Of a stretch of 64,000 nt of DNA, positions 1-10,783 are shown one piece after another. Where the stretch lies: assembly GCF_002999235.1 (NCBI RefSeq), contig NZ_CP027236.1:2790001-2854000 (forward strand), written 5' to 3'. A model generated the notes under the pieces. That model was not told the origin of the DNA. It did not search any database and worked only from the letters and a program-made list of their open reading frames with translations. This stretch comes from Actinomyces sp. oral taxon 897. Lineage in GTDB: Bacteria; Actinomycetota; Actinomycetes; Actinomycetales; Actinomycetaceae. The translations under genes were made by a program, and so were the position numbers. Positions within the stretch are counted from its first letter, which is position 1; each line of letters begins with the position of its first letter.

Positions 1-20
1 CATGCGCTCCGGACGCTCCC

Positions 21-1379
21 TTACGAGGTCGTCGTCGACTTCCTCTGCCTCTGAGGCATGCGGCTAGCCCGGTCGACACCGTGGTACGTCTCCGGGCCCA
101 GCCTGGCCGGGGCGGGCAGGCGGGCGGCGGCGAGCTTCCTCTCCAGCCGGCTGTCCACCCACGTGATCGCCTTCACCACGCTGGGGGCTGTGTAGGCCCG
201 CAGGCGCGAGCCGACCTTCTCCGTGGTCAGGATGCCGGCGGTCACCAGGGTCTCCAGCCCCCGGGCGGCCGCGGTGCGCGTGACCCCGTAGGTCTTTGCC
301 GCCGTGCCGATCGTCAGCATCGGGGTCCCCGGCAGGTCGGGCAGGATGCGGGAGGCGGCCGAGCCCTCGCGCAGCGCGCGGTTGTCATTGTTCTGCTCGG
401 ACCAGTGCTGGAGCCGCTCCTCCCAGTCGGCCCGGATGTCCGCTATCTCGGCGGCGATCCGCTTGGCCTCGTCGCAGGCCAGGATCACCAGTGTCAGGAA
501 GAGGATGATCCACTTCTCGTGGCCCGCGCCGAGGTCCTCCGTCCCGGTCTCCTCGGCCTGGCCGGGCTCGTAGGTCGGGTACAGCTCCTCGACGTACCTG
601 TAGCGCATGGTCTCCATGACCAGGCTCATGGGCAGCGCGGCGCCGGTGAGGAGCCCACGGCGCGCCAGCACCATCTGGATGAGCATCCGCCCCACCCGGC
701 TGTTGTCGACCACGAAGGGCTGGAGCGTCTCGAACTGGGCGTGGACCAGGGCCGCCTGGATGAGCGGGGCGTGGACGGCGCCGTTGAGGTAGGACAGCAG
801 GTCCTCCGTCAGCTCCGGCACCAGCTCGGGGGGCGGCGAGACGAACCGGGCGTCCAGCGGGTTGCGGGAGGTGCCTCCGCGCCAGCTCTGCGTCAGCCTC
901 AGGCCGTGGTGGTCCGGCGAGGTGGGCATTAGGCCGTCGTGGAGCTCCAGCAGGTCGGCCATGGTCACCAGCGGCGTGCGGGCCAGCCGCGTCGTGGCGC
1001 CCTTGAGCAGCATAATGTGGCGGACGGTGTCGTGGGCCTCCGGGGTCACCCCCTTGACCCTCTCGTGGCGGCCCAGCTCGGCCAGGACCACGTTGTGGGC
1101 CGTGGGGGTGATCCCCTCGATCCGCGAGGAGGTAATGGCCTCGCTGCGCAGGAGGAACTGCCCGGCCGCCGCCACGTCCGGCGACGCGTTGAGGTGGTTC
1201 ACGCGCGCCTCCGCCTGGGCCGCCAGTAGCTGCGTGGTCGCGCTCAAGGTCAGGGAGGCCTCGCTCAGGGACCCTGGCACGTAGGCGTTGTACGTGCCCC
1301 GACGGCGGTCGCGGTCCCGGTACGTGGGCGCGAACGCGGTCATCTGCCCCTTCCAGAATTGGTCGACCCAGTGCCCCAT
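21..1379 (-). CDS. Fic-domain protein with degenerate active site and C-terminal winged helix
   Basis: A 452-residue protein of class II Fic (AMPylase) layout. Near residue 85 it has the S-S-R-I-E-G inhibitory helix motif typical of self-inhibited Fic proteins. The Fic core follows near residues 210-240, and a winged-helix-like segment lies near residues 355-400. The core is altered: where active enzymes read HPFxDGNGR, this protein reads QPFVVDNSR, so the catalytic His is Gln and the anion-binding loop is broken. The preceding HAQFETL stretch is intact. From family knowledge, AMP transfer should be lost, so a DNA- or protein-binding role is more likely (inference). A GGAGGGG ribosome site precedes the ATG. 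The stop codon is 20 bases from the window edge, and no partner gene is visible. Confidence 0.85.
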   Translation of the reverse strand: MGHWVDQFWKGQMTAFAPTYRDRDRRRGTYNAYVPGSLSEASLTLSATTQLLAAQAEARVNHLNASPDVAAAGQFLLRSEAITSSRIEGITPTAHNVVLAELGRHERVKGVTPEAHDTVRHIMLLKGATTRLARTPLVTMADLLELHDGLMPTSPDHHGLRLTQSWRGGTSRNPLDARFVSPPPELVPELTEDLLSYLNGAVHAPLIQAALVHAQFETLQPFVVDNSRVGRMLIQMVLARRGLLTGAALPMSLVMETMRYRYVEELYPTYEPGQAEETGTEDLGAGHEKWIILFLTLVILACDEAKRIAAEIADIRADWEERLQHWSEQNNDNRALREGSAASRILPDLPGTPMLTIGTAAKTYGVTRTAAARGLETLVTAGILTTEKVGSRLRAYTAPSVVKAITWVDSRLERKLAAARLPAPARLGPETYHGVDRASRMPQRQRKSTTTS

Positions 1380-1395
1380 GGTTCCCCTCCGTTTT

Positions 1396-1413
1396 ATGCA
1401 TAGGTTTATGCAT
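1396..1413. promoter_or_regulatory. Paired ATGCAT dyad upstream of the Fic gene
   Basis: Two palindromic ATGCAT hexamers are separated by 6 bp, with centres 12 bp apart, 17 bp upstream of the Fic start codon. The region is A/T-rich in an otherwise G+C-rich setting. Since the Fic protein has a winged-helix-like C-terminus, this could be its own operator (inference). Confidence 0.45.
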
Positions 1414-1736
1414 GCTCTGTTGCAATCCTGGTGTCACTTTAGCCTTGAAGGTGTTGTGGCGCCATAACCGGCGTGTTGGGGCGTGGCGCGGCCCGGGACT
1501 GCACGTCGGCCGCCCGACTGTCCCGGGCCTCTCTTGGGCCCCTGACCCCGGGCCCCGGCACGGCCGCCCGTGGGCAGGCGCTCCTCGGGTCCCCTCCGGC
1601 GCCTCCGGCCCCGGCATGGCTGCCCCGCTCCGCCGTCGCCCCGGCCTCCCCCGGACCAGGGTGTGCCTGGTCTCACCCTGTCTCCTCTGTGGCCCTGGAT
1701 ATGATGACCCCCATCTCACCTACCTGAAAGGTCGTT
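1414..1736. other. Divergent intergenic region between Fic and siderophore-interacting protein genes
   Basis: G+C-rich spacer with no convincing gene. A TATGAT hexamer at 1700-1705 is the best -10 candidate for the downstream gene, but no clear -35 was found. I saw no good iron box. Confidence 0.4.
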
Positions 1737-2522
1737 ATGGGCAAGGGATTCCAGGGCGCTGTGCTGCGCCTCCTCGGCGCCAAGGAGCACGTCGTCGCCG
1801 TCACCGGCAGGACCCAGCTGGCTGAGCACTTCGTGCGCATCCACTTCCGCTCCGACACCCTGCTGTCCGACGGCGACCTCTACCCCAGCGCCTGGATCCG
1901 CCTGTGGTTCCCCAACCCCGACGCCCCCTCCACCCTCCACCAGCGCGGCTACACCCTGGTGGACCCCGACCCGCGGGCCGGCACCTTCGCCATCGACTTC
2001 GTCCTCCACCACCCCATGGGCCCGGCCTCCTACTGGGCCTCGGGCTGCGAGGCGGGCGAGCAGCTCGTGGCCCAGCGCTTCGGCGCCCGGCCCTTCGCCC
2101 TCATGGACCCGCCCCCGGCTGGCTACCTCCTCCTGGGTGACCTCACCTCCTACCCGGCCATCACCTCGATCGCGGCCACCGTGCCCGACGACGTCCCCCT
2201 GGTGGCCTACCTGGAGCGCCACCACCCGCTCGACGAGACCCTCCCGCTGCCCGACGGCCCGGTGGTCACGGCCGCTTGGGTCGACGAGCTCCCCGACGGC
2301 CGGGGCCTGGTCCAGGCCGTCACCGGGCGCGACTGGTCCGGCTGGTTCGCCTGGATCGGCGCCGAGTCCCGCGCCACCCGGCGCGCCAAGTCCTTCCTGA
2401 AGCGCGAGCACGGCCTGGGCAAGGACTCCCTCCACGCCCAGGCCTACTGGATGCGTGGCAGGGCACTGGGGAGGTCCCGGACCCTCGACGAGCTCAACGC
2501 CGCCCACGAGTCCGAGCAGTAG
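1737..2522 (+). CDS. Siderophore-interacting protein (FAD-dependent ferric-siderophore reductase family)
   Basis: 261 residues, the usual length of SIP/ViuB-type flavoproteins that reduce ferric siderophores in the cytoplasm and release iron. The FAD-binding region shows RGYTLVDPDP (the R-x-Y-S/T motif), with GPASYWA further on. The C-terminal SIP domain contains WFAWIGAESRATRR and ends with the family-typical YW-x-R-G segment. The start ATG follows an AAAGG ribosome site. The gene is separated by a TetR/MFS cassette and other genes from the IrtAB-like ABC half-transporters at 11983-15332, which are its usual functional partners in actinobacteria. The ancestral locus may therefore have been interrupted (inference). 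Confidence 0.88.
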   Translation: MGKGFQGAVLRLLGAKEHVVAVTGRTQLAEHFVRIHFRSDTLLSDGDLYPSAWIRLWFPNPDAPSTLHQRGYTLVDPDPRAGTFAIDFVLHHPMGPASYWASGCEAGEQLVAQRFGARPFALMDPPPAGYLLLGDLTSYPAITSIAATVPDDVPLVAYLERHHPLDETLPLPDGPVVTAAWVDELPDGRGLVQAVTGRDWSGWFAWIGAESRATRRAKSFLKREHGLGKDSLHAQAYWMRGRALGRSRTLDELNAAHESEQ

Positions 2523-2747
2523 GGCCCGGGGCCCACCGGGGTGCCTCGCGCCTCGGCGTGCCGGGCGTGTTCACGGTCATGGGGTGGCCCGCCGGGGCGC
2601 GTGCCCGGCTGGGAGGAGACGCGCTCACGGACTGCCTAGGGCGGCTGGCCGCGCGCCCGCCCCTTCGTGCCCTGGCCGTCGACGCGCTCGCGACCGCCAG
2701 GGCGGCTGGCTCACCGACGGGTGACTGATCTCGCACTTTCTGCATGG

Positions 2748-2770
2748 AGTGCAACTCTGCACTGAGTGCA
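2748..2770. promoter_or_regulatory. TetR operator, copy 1
   Basis: AGTGCA-N4-TGCACT-N1-AGTGCA: three half-sites forming two overlapping perfect dyads. The same 23 bases occur at 15416-15438 ahead of the paralogous TetR. The site ends at a CATTAT -10 candidate (2769-2774), which lies 7 nt before GTG 2782, so a bound repressor would block its own transcription. Confidence 0.75.
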
Positions 2771-2781
2771 TTATTGGTGTC

Positions 2782-5396
<2,615 letters not shown>

Positions 5397-5517
5397 AGGC
5401 GGGCAAGGATCCGCATTCCGGCACGCGAAGAGCCCGACGGCCGATCGCTCACGCGACGCGCGCGGTGATGCCTCGATATGCCGATGTGGAGTCCTTCGCG
5501 CATGGGGAGAATGATCC

Positions 5518-5547
5518 TTGACGCCTCGGCTCTCCGATTCATAGTGT
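5518..5547 (+). promoter_or_regulatory. Candidate promoter of the PQQ-like protein gene
   Basis: TTGACG at 5518-5523 and TAGTGT at 5542-5547 with an 18-bp spacer, about 65 nt upstream of the GTG start codon at 5614. Confidence 0.45.
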
Positions 5548-5613
5548 GATCGAATCCGGGCGGAAATTCTCCCCGATGGCACGATATCCGCGGCGAGCAG
5601 GGGGAGGGCGATC

Positions 5614-7065
5614 GTGAGCGGTCGTCGAGGTCGGCGTCCAGTACTGATCTGCCTCATTGTGCTCTGCCTCGCCTGCGTCGCTCTTATGACGAAGGCGGTT
5701 ATCTCCTTCGTCTCATTCTCCCCCCGATACGATCCGGTCGCAGACGAGCCGGAGGTCCTGTTCGATCTCAACGCCTCGGATTATGGGGAGAGGATGCGGA
5801 TCGTGCCCTTGTCGGGTGACGCCGAGCGGAGCACGCTTCATGAGCCCGGGTCGTCGGTGACCTACGTCGGGATGAGTGATGGGGCGTCATCCGTGATCGT
5901 CGCCCTGGATGCTGCGACGGCCGAGGTGCGGTGGGACGCGTGGTTGACCGACTCCCGACCGCGTTGTGTGCCGTACGGTCCGGAGCTCCGGTGCTCGACG
6001 GGTGGAGAGCTCGTGGGCATCTCGGAGAGCGATGGGACTACGACCGTGCTGACGGCGCTTCCGTCCGATGACTACCGGGTGAGCAAGAATCAGGAGGAGC
6101 GCATCACGTATCTCCTGCCACCGGTGGACGGCCGGTCCCAGGACTACCAGGTGATGTGGATCGATGAGAGGGATCGCGTCGTGATCCTGCCGTGGTCGCC
6201 GCCCCCGACTCCGTGCGCTGAGGCCTCCGGGACGAGCTTCAAGGATGTGGACCCCCACACCGGTGTGGGCGACCACGATCTGCTGGCCGCGGTGGTTGTT
6301 GACGGGTGGATGGTCCTGTCGGCGGTGGACACCGGGGAGATCGTCGACCAGCGCTTCGGCGATCTTCGGGAGAGGACTGGCGAGAGCGGCCCGCTGCTGT
6401 CGGGCGACGAGGCGTGCGGGTCGGAGTGGAGTCAGGTGGACGTGTCCTACCCTCCTCCTCATCGAACAGTCTTCAGCGTGGTCCCGCTTCCGGCGGAGAA
6501 GGTGCCGACGTCTCCGCCCGCGGACGAAGCGAGGCCGGTCCTCTGGAGAAATGGGGGGCGCACTCGATGGTGCGTCACTCCGGACGGCGAGTTCGGGGAA
6601 TGGCGTGAGGGGTCGATGTGGACCTATGACGTCGTCGATCTGCGCGGTTCTCGTGTGGAGAACGCCTTCACGGACGGAATCGAAGTGGGCAAGGGCGCCG
6701 TGGCGGGGACGACGATGGGAGGGCTCTCGGAGAAGAGTGATGAATACTGGGTCATGGTCTCCGGGGGCGGCATGGTCTCCGTTCGGAAGAATGGTGAGGG
6801 CGAGGATCGTCATAAGATCGTGTGGAGTGCGGATATTGGGGACGACGAGTGGGAGGCGAGAGGCGGTGCCGTCATGACCCGCGACTCCGATGGGCGGGTG
6901 ACCGCTAGGAGCATTGATAGCGGAAGAAGGCTGTGGGACCTGGATACTCCGGGAGAGATGCACTGGGAGGAGAACTCGGGGGAGCCCCGAGGATCAGTCG
7001 ATAGCAATCCCGTCCTCATCCTGACCGCGGATTCCCGCATTCTCATGTACGGGCACCGGGGCTGA
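5614..7065 (+). CDS. Membrane-anchored protein with PQQ/quinoprotein-like repeats
   Basis: 483 residues. An N-terminal hydrophobic segment (residues ~10-35) would anchor the protein, leaving a large extracytoplasmic domain. Segments such as VIVALDAATAEVRWDAWLTD near residue 90, and a similar ARSIDSGRRLWDLDTPG near the C-terminus, resemble blades of PQQ-like beta-propellers. No catalytic residues are recognisable, so a binding or structural role is as likely as an enzymatic one. Start GTG follows a GGGGGAGGG ribosome site. The base composition is visibly less G+C-skewed than in the flanking MFS gene, as also in the next three genes, which may mark an acquired segment. Confidence 0.6.
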   Translation: MSGRRGRRPVLICLIVLCLACVALMTKAVISFVSFSPRYDPVADEPEVLFDLNASDYGERMRIVPLSGDAERSTLHEPGSSVTYVGMSDGASSVIVALDAATAEVRWDAWLTDSRPRCVPYGPELRCSTGGELVGISESDGTTTVLTALPSDDYRVSKNQEERITYLLPPVDGRSQDYQVMWIDERDRVVILPWSPPPTPCAEASGTSFKDVDPHTGVGDHDLLAAVVVDGWMVLSAVDTGEIVDQRFGDLRERTGESGPLLSGDEACGSEWSQVDVSYPPPHRTVFSVVPLPAEKVPTSPPADEARPVLWRNGGRTRWCVTPDGEFGEWREGSMWTYDVVDLRGSRVENAFTDGIEVGKGAVAGTTMGGLSEKSDEYWVMVSGGGMVSVRKNGEGEDRHKIVWSADIGDDEWEARGGAVMTRDSDGRVTARSIDSGRRLWDLDTPGEMHWEENSGEPRGSVDSNPVLILTADSRILMYGHRG

Positions 7066-7135
7066 CGGGTCCGACGGGGACTGGCGCGGAGGGGATCGGG
7101 AGCGGATCGGCGGAGCCTCGCGGGGCGCCATCGGC

Positions 7136-7891
7136 TCAGGACCGGGCCAACGGCCCCTCCGCCCAGGCGATCTCATCATCCGCCAGCCCGGGCAGGGCCT
7201 GACCGGAGACGATGAAGCGGGCGCGCTCCCACGGTCGATCGGCGGCGAAGAACGGGCGCTCGCTGCGCGCCCACCAGTGCCAGAACTCCACGGACTCCTG
7301 CTCGTCGCCGTTCGTGCCCTCGTCGATGTCCCGCGCGATGCCGCGCCGCTCGGCGACCTCGTCGTCGGTCTGCATCCAGATGTGGATATCGACGAGGTCG
7401 GCCACCGCGCGCATCCCCGAGCCCGTGCCCTCCACGATCACGAGCGGTGCGCCCGCGGTGATGGTGATGGAACCCTCGCGTCCGTGGCGCTGCCATGCCG
7501 GGGGCCTGAGATCGAGGGATCCGTTCCGGCGCAGCTCGGTGAGTGCGGCGACGAGCAGGTGATCCCACTGGAACAGGGGCTCGTTCCAGTCGAGGTCGTC
7601 GATGTGCAGCACCTGCGCGTCGGGGACGACGGAGGTCAGTCGTGAGGTGACGGTGGTCTTGCCGGAGCCGCTGCGCCCGTCCACCGCGATGATTCCCGGA
7701 CGACCGGCGGGTTGGATCACTCGGTTGAGGACGGCCAGGACATGGTCGGCGAATGCGCGCTCATCGCTGGCGTACCAGTCGGGGACCGGCGGCTCCTCCG
7801 GCTGGAGCGCCGCCCGATCCTGAACCGGCAGAGCGCGCCGTGTGATGGCCGGGACGCCCGAGCGGGGCTGCGTCGTGTCGTTGGAGCACAT
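7136..7891 (-). CDS. P-loop NTPase, uridine-kinase-like
   Basis: 251 residues. Walker A motif DGRSGSGKTT near residue 70 is followed by HIDDLDWNEPLFQWD, a layout seen in uridine kinase-like and nucleoside kinase-like proteins where an Asp pair positions the acceptor. A later IVEGTGSG segment resembles the second strand region of this superfamily. The substrate is unknown. It is the last gene of a reverse-strand run after two membrane-protein genes (50-nt gap), but it also has its own TAGCAT exactly 6 nt before the ATG, suggesting a leaderless internal promoter. Confidence 0.7.
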   Translation of the reverse strand: MCSNDTTQPRSGVPAITRRALPVQDRAALQPEEPPVPDWYASDERAFADHVLAVLNRVIQPAGRPGIIAVDGRSGSGKTTVTSRLTSVVPDAQVLHIDDLDWNEPLFQWDHLLVAALTELRRNGSLDLRPPAWQRHGREGSITITAGAPLVIVEGTGSGMRAVADLVDIHIWMQTDDEVAERRGIARDIDEGTNGDEQESVEFWHWWARSERPFFAADRPWERARFIVSGQALPGLADDEIAWAEGPLARS

Positions 7892-7897
7892 GGGTCG

Positions 7898-7903
7898 ATG
7901 CTA
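7898..7903 (-). promoter_or_regulatory. Leaderless -10 candidate of the kinase gene
   Basis: TAGCAT on the reverse strand, 6 nt before ATG 7891. No clear -35. Confidence 0.35.
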
Positions 7904-7941
7904 CTAACTCAACCGCGGATGCGGGTCGGTCCGGCGGGCGC

Positions 7942-9375
7942 TCACGCCGCCGGTCGGGGCTTCTCGGGGGAGAGGAGACCGGGCGACATGGAGATGATGA
8001 CGAGACCGAGGACCGGGGGGACGGAGATGGCGTCCCGGAACATCGTCGCGGCCAGGACCATGCAGATCAGCCCCAGGCCGATGCCTCCGACGATCCGTGA
8101 CGCCAGGTTGAGGGAGAACCAGGCGAGTACCACCCAGATGAGAGCCGCCCCGCAGCACGACGCCACCGCCGCATGGGCCGGGAACGTCGAGACGGCACCC
8201 GTGCCCGATGCCTCCAGACGGTACAGAACCGCGAGTCCGATGGCGGAGGCGCTCCCCAGCGCGACCGGTCCCCAGACGTGCACCGCGGGGCGGGAGAAGC
8301 GCCCGGACACCCACAGGCCGAGCGCCATCAGCAGGGGGATGAAGGTGATGAGGCCGACCGGAACTCCGAGCGTCAGGAGCACCTCCCGTGGGGCGACGGC
8401 GGAAATCCCAATGATCCTCATGATGACGCACGCGGCCGCCACTGCTCTGAGCGCCGTGGCGCAGGCGCCGAGGAGCCGTATCGACCGGACTCTCCATCGG
8501 GGCAGGTCCATCTGCGGCAGGTCCCTCATGATCCTCCTGGTCGTCACGGCCCGCGGCGCTGCCGCGACCCGCGGTGCTGCGGCCCACGGCGCTGCCGCGG
8601 CCGGTGGCCGTGCCGGCTTCTTATCAGCGGTCGAGACGACCAGGAGCACCACCGGAGCGGCCATGGCGTACATCCAGAGGAATGAGAAGGCGATCCAGAC
8701 TGCCGGTGCCAGCAGCGCGCCCACTGCGATCCCGGCGACGGCGCGCAGTCCCGGGTCCAGCCGCCTGCTGACGGTCAGACCGCTGACGGCGATCGCCACG
8801 GCGGCGGCGAGCACGACCCAGGAGGCACGATTGAGTGTCATGTCGAGGTGACCGAGCAGCGGCTCGGGGGCGCCGAGGTTCTTGGCGTCGTAGCTGAACG
8901 TCATGGCGATATTCGCGACGGCCCCGATGACGCCGGATATGACGGAGGTGATTGCGGCGGCAAGAGCGTGCCGTGGGGCCAGCCAGCCGCGCTCGCGGGC
9001 GAGGCTGAGAAGCCCGATGGCCAGGAAGGCGGCGCTGAGGGAGGCGGATGCGCCTGTCACCCAGCGGAGGAGGTGATCATCGGCGTCGGCCTGCACGAGT
9101 GACGTGCCGGCCAGGAAGACGGCGAGGGACACGGGGGTCAGGGCGAGCAGGAGAAGCGAAGTGATGCTGCATCCCATTGCCGTCTTCCTGCCGAGCCTCA
9201 TCCCCATGCGATAGGCGGGGGAGGCGCTCGTCGCGTCCCCGTTGCTGCTGCTATCGGTGGCGGGGCTGCCGGCGCTGTCGTCGCTGGGGCCGGGGCGAGG
9301 ATACTGAGGAGACATGAAGTAGCTCATTCCGGGCTCACTGTGCTGGAAGTACGCGATGATGGTCCTGGAGTTCAA
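7942..9375 (-). CDS. Multi-pass membrane protein, paralogue of the upstream neighbour
   Basis: Up to 477 residues. Internal starts at 9327 and 9315 are equally possible, and the first 50 residues are polar and Pro/Ser-rich. About ten hydrophobic segments are visible, split by a cytoplasmic Pro/Ala/Arg-rich loop in the middle (after LLVVSTADKKPARPP). It aligns with the protein at 9430-10644 around the loop and the following helices: RLLGACA...GVPVGLITFIPLLMALGL and HVWGPVALGSAS in this protein correspond to PLGACA and HTWGPIALASLS there. No known family is recognised. The two genes are 54 nt apart on the same strand and probably co-transcribed, so a heteromeric membrane complex is plausible (inference). 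Confidence 0.6.
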   Translation of the reverse strand: MNSRTIIAYFQHSEPGMSYFMSPQYPRPGPSDDSAGSPATDSSSNGDATSASPAYRMGMRLGRKTAMGCSITSLLLLALTPVSLAVFLAGTSLVQADADDHLLRWVTGASASLSAAFLAIGLLSLARERGWLAPRHALAAAITSVISGVIGAVANIAMTFSYDAKNLGAPEPLLGHLDMTLNRASWVVLAAAVAIAVSGLTVSRRLDPGLRAVAGIAVGALLAPAVWIAFSFLWMYAMAAPVVLLVVSTADKKPARPPAAAAPWAAAPRVAAAPRAVTTRRIMRDLPQMDLPRWRVRSIRLLGACATALRAVAAACVIMRIIGISAVAPREVLLTLGVPVGLITFIPLLMALGLWVSGRFSRPAVHVWGPVALGSASAIGLAVLYRLEASGTGAVSTFPAHAAVASCCGAALIWVVLAWFSLNLASRIVGGIGLGLICMVLAATMFRDAISVPPVLGLVIISMSPGLLSPEKPRPAA

Positions 9376-9429
9376 GCGTAACGAGGATTCCCGCCTGTGC
9401 CGAGGGCGGGACGCGGAGCCCGGTGCAGG

Positions 9430-10644
9430 TCATGCCCTCTGCGCGGATGTCGTGCGGGGGCGCTGGCACGCGAGGATGAGCCCGCCGACGAGGGGGATGG
9501 CGGGCGCGGCATGGGTTGTCAGGGAGGGAATTCCCAGTGCCAGCAGCTGCGTGTAGAGCAGTCCCGCGGCGACTGCCAGAATGGCGCGTCGCACTGCGGA
9601 CATGCGCGCTCTGCGGATGATGGTCCAGCCGATCGCGGTGCCGCCGCAAGCGGCCGAGACGACCATGGCCAGGGCGATCCAGTCGAGATCGGGTGAGTCC
9701 AGGAGTTCCGCGATCGCCATCGCCACCACCGACAGACTCGCCAGCGCGATCGGACCCCAGGTGTGGATCGGGGCATACGGCGAATGGTCCGAGAACCGCA
9801 GACCGATCGCGGCGAGCAGGGGGAGGATGGCGAATAGTCCGACCTGGACGCCTGCGACCATGAGATCGGGCGCCATCGACGACGGAAGCATCGCGCGCAC
9901 GGCCGCGCAGCCGATTCCCACCAGCCCCACCAGTCCGAGAAGGGCGGCGCAGGCACCGAGCGGCCGCACCCATCGGGTTCTCGTGAGAGTCCTCGCGGGA
10001 GACGGGGCGGCGGTCGCCCGTGGCTGAACCGGCGTCTGCGGCGGATCGGTCGATTCGGATGGTTCGGTCACGGGCTGGACTCCCCGCCCGCGGGAAAATG
10101 CGAGGACCATGAGCACGATGGAGGCTCCGGCGATCGTGAACAAGGACATCGTCAGGGCCAGTCCGCCCACGGGCGCTAGGAACGCGCCCGTCCCGATTCC
10201 GATGATCATGCGCGGCCTCGGGCGCAGCCGTTCCGCGATGACGCCGTCGAGAACGATCGCGATCGCCGCGGCTCCCAGTCCCCAGGCCGCAAGGCCCAGC
10301 GGTACGTAGAGACGCCCGGAGACCGGGATGGGATCGCCGACGTCGGCGGCGGTGAACGCCGCCGTCCACGAGACCTGCGCAATGGCAGCGAGAATCAGCG
10401 ATAGCGTTGAGATGGCGGCGGCCCATGACGTATGGCTCGGTGGCAGCAGGTCGCGCTGGCATGCCAGTCCGAGGGCGCCGATCACCAGGGGCAGCGGTGC
10501 GAGGGCCATCGACGCGGTCGGTGCCCACATGAGGAGGCCGTTATCGAAGACCTCCAGGGGGATGACGATCAAGGCGATGCTCATCGCGCTCAGGAGAAGC
10601 GCGGTGATCCCGCACCACAGGACTTGCTTCGTGGTGAGCTGCAT
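9430..10644 (-). CDS. Multi-pass membrane protein, first gene of a three-gene reverse operon
   Basis: 404 residues with about ten hydrophobic segments and a central charged Pro/Arg-rich loop (ending APSPARTLTRTRWVRP). It is a paralogue of the next gene (7942-9375), sharing the LGACA and HTWGPIALASLS regions after the loop. A GGAGG ribosome site lies 8 nt upstream of the ATG. No enzymatic motif is visible and I cannot assign a family. It is divergent from the glycosyltransferase gene starting at 10784. Codon usage is a little richer in A/T than in the surrounding core-like genes. Confidence 0.6.
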   Translation of the reverse strand: MQLTTKQVLWCGITALLLSAMSIALIVIPLEVFDNGLLMWAPTASMALAPLPLVIGALGLACQRDLLPPSHTSWAAAISTLSLILAAIAQVSWTAAFTAADVGDPIPVSGRLYVPLGLAAWGLGAAAIAIVLDGVIAERLRPRPRMIIGIGTGAFLAPVGGLALTMSLFTIAGASIVLMVLAFSRGRGVQPVTEPSESTDPPQTPVQPRATAAPSPARTLTRTRWVRPLGACAALLGLVGLVGIGCAAVRAMLPSSMAPDLMVAGVQVGLFAILPLLAAIGLRFSDHSPYAPIHTWGPIALASLSVVAMAIAELLDSPDLDWIALAMVVSAACGGTAIGWTIIRRARMSAVRRAILAVAAGLLYTQLLALGIPSLTTHAAPAIPLVGGLILACQRPRTTSAQRA

Positions 10645-10771
10645 CGTCTCATCCTCCGTCGACGGGGGCGCTGATGCCGGAAACCGTAGCAGTGGGGCGG
10701 GCAGTCGTGCAGGGGCGCCAGTGCTTTCGCGTCGGCCCGCCGGCCGAGGACGGGCGGGCCGGTCGAGCCGC

Positions 10772-10777
10772 TAGGCT
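10772..10777 (+). promoter_or_regulatory. Leaderless -10 candidate of the glycosyltransferase gene
   Basis: TAGGCT 6 nt before GTG 10784; no ribosome site is visible for that GTG. Supports 10784 over the internal ATG 10802. Confidence 0.35.
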
Positions 10778-10783
10778 TCAACG

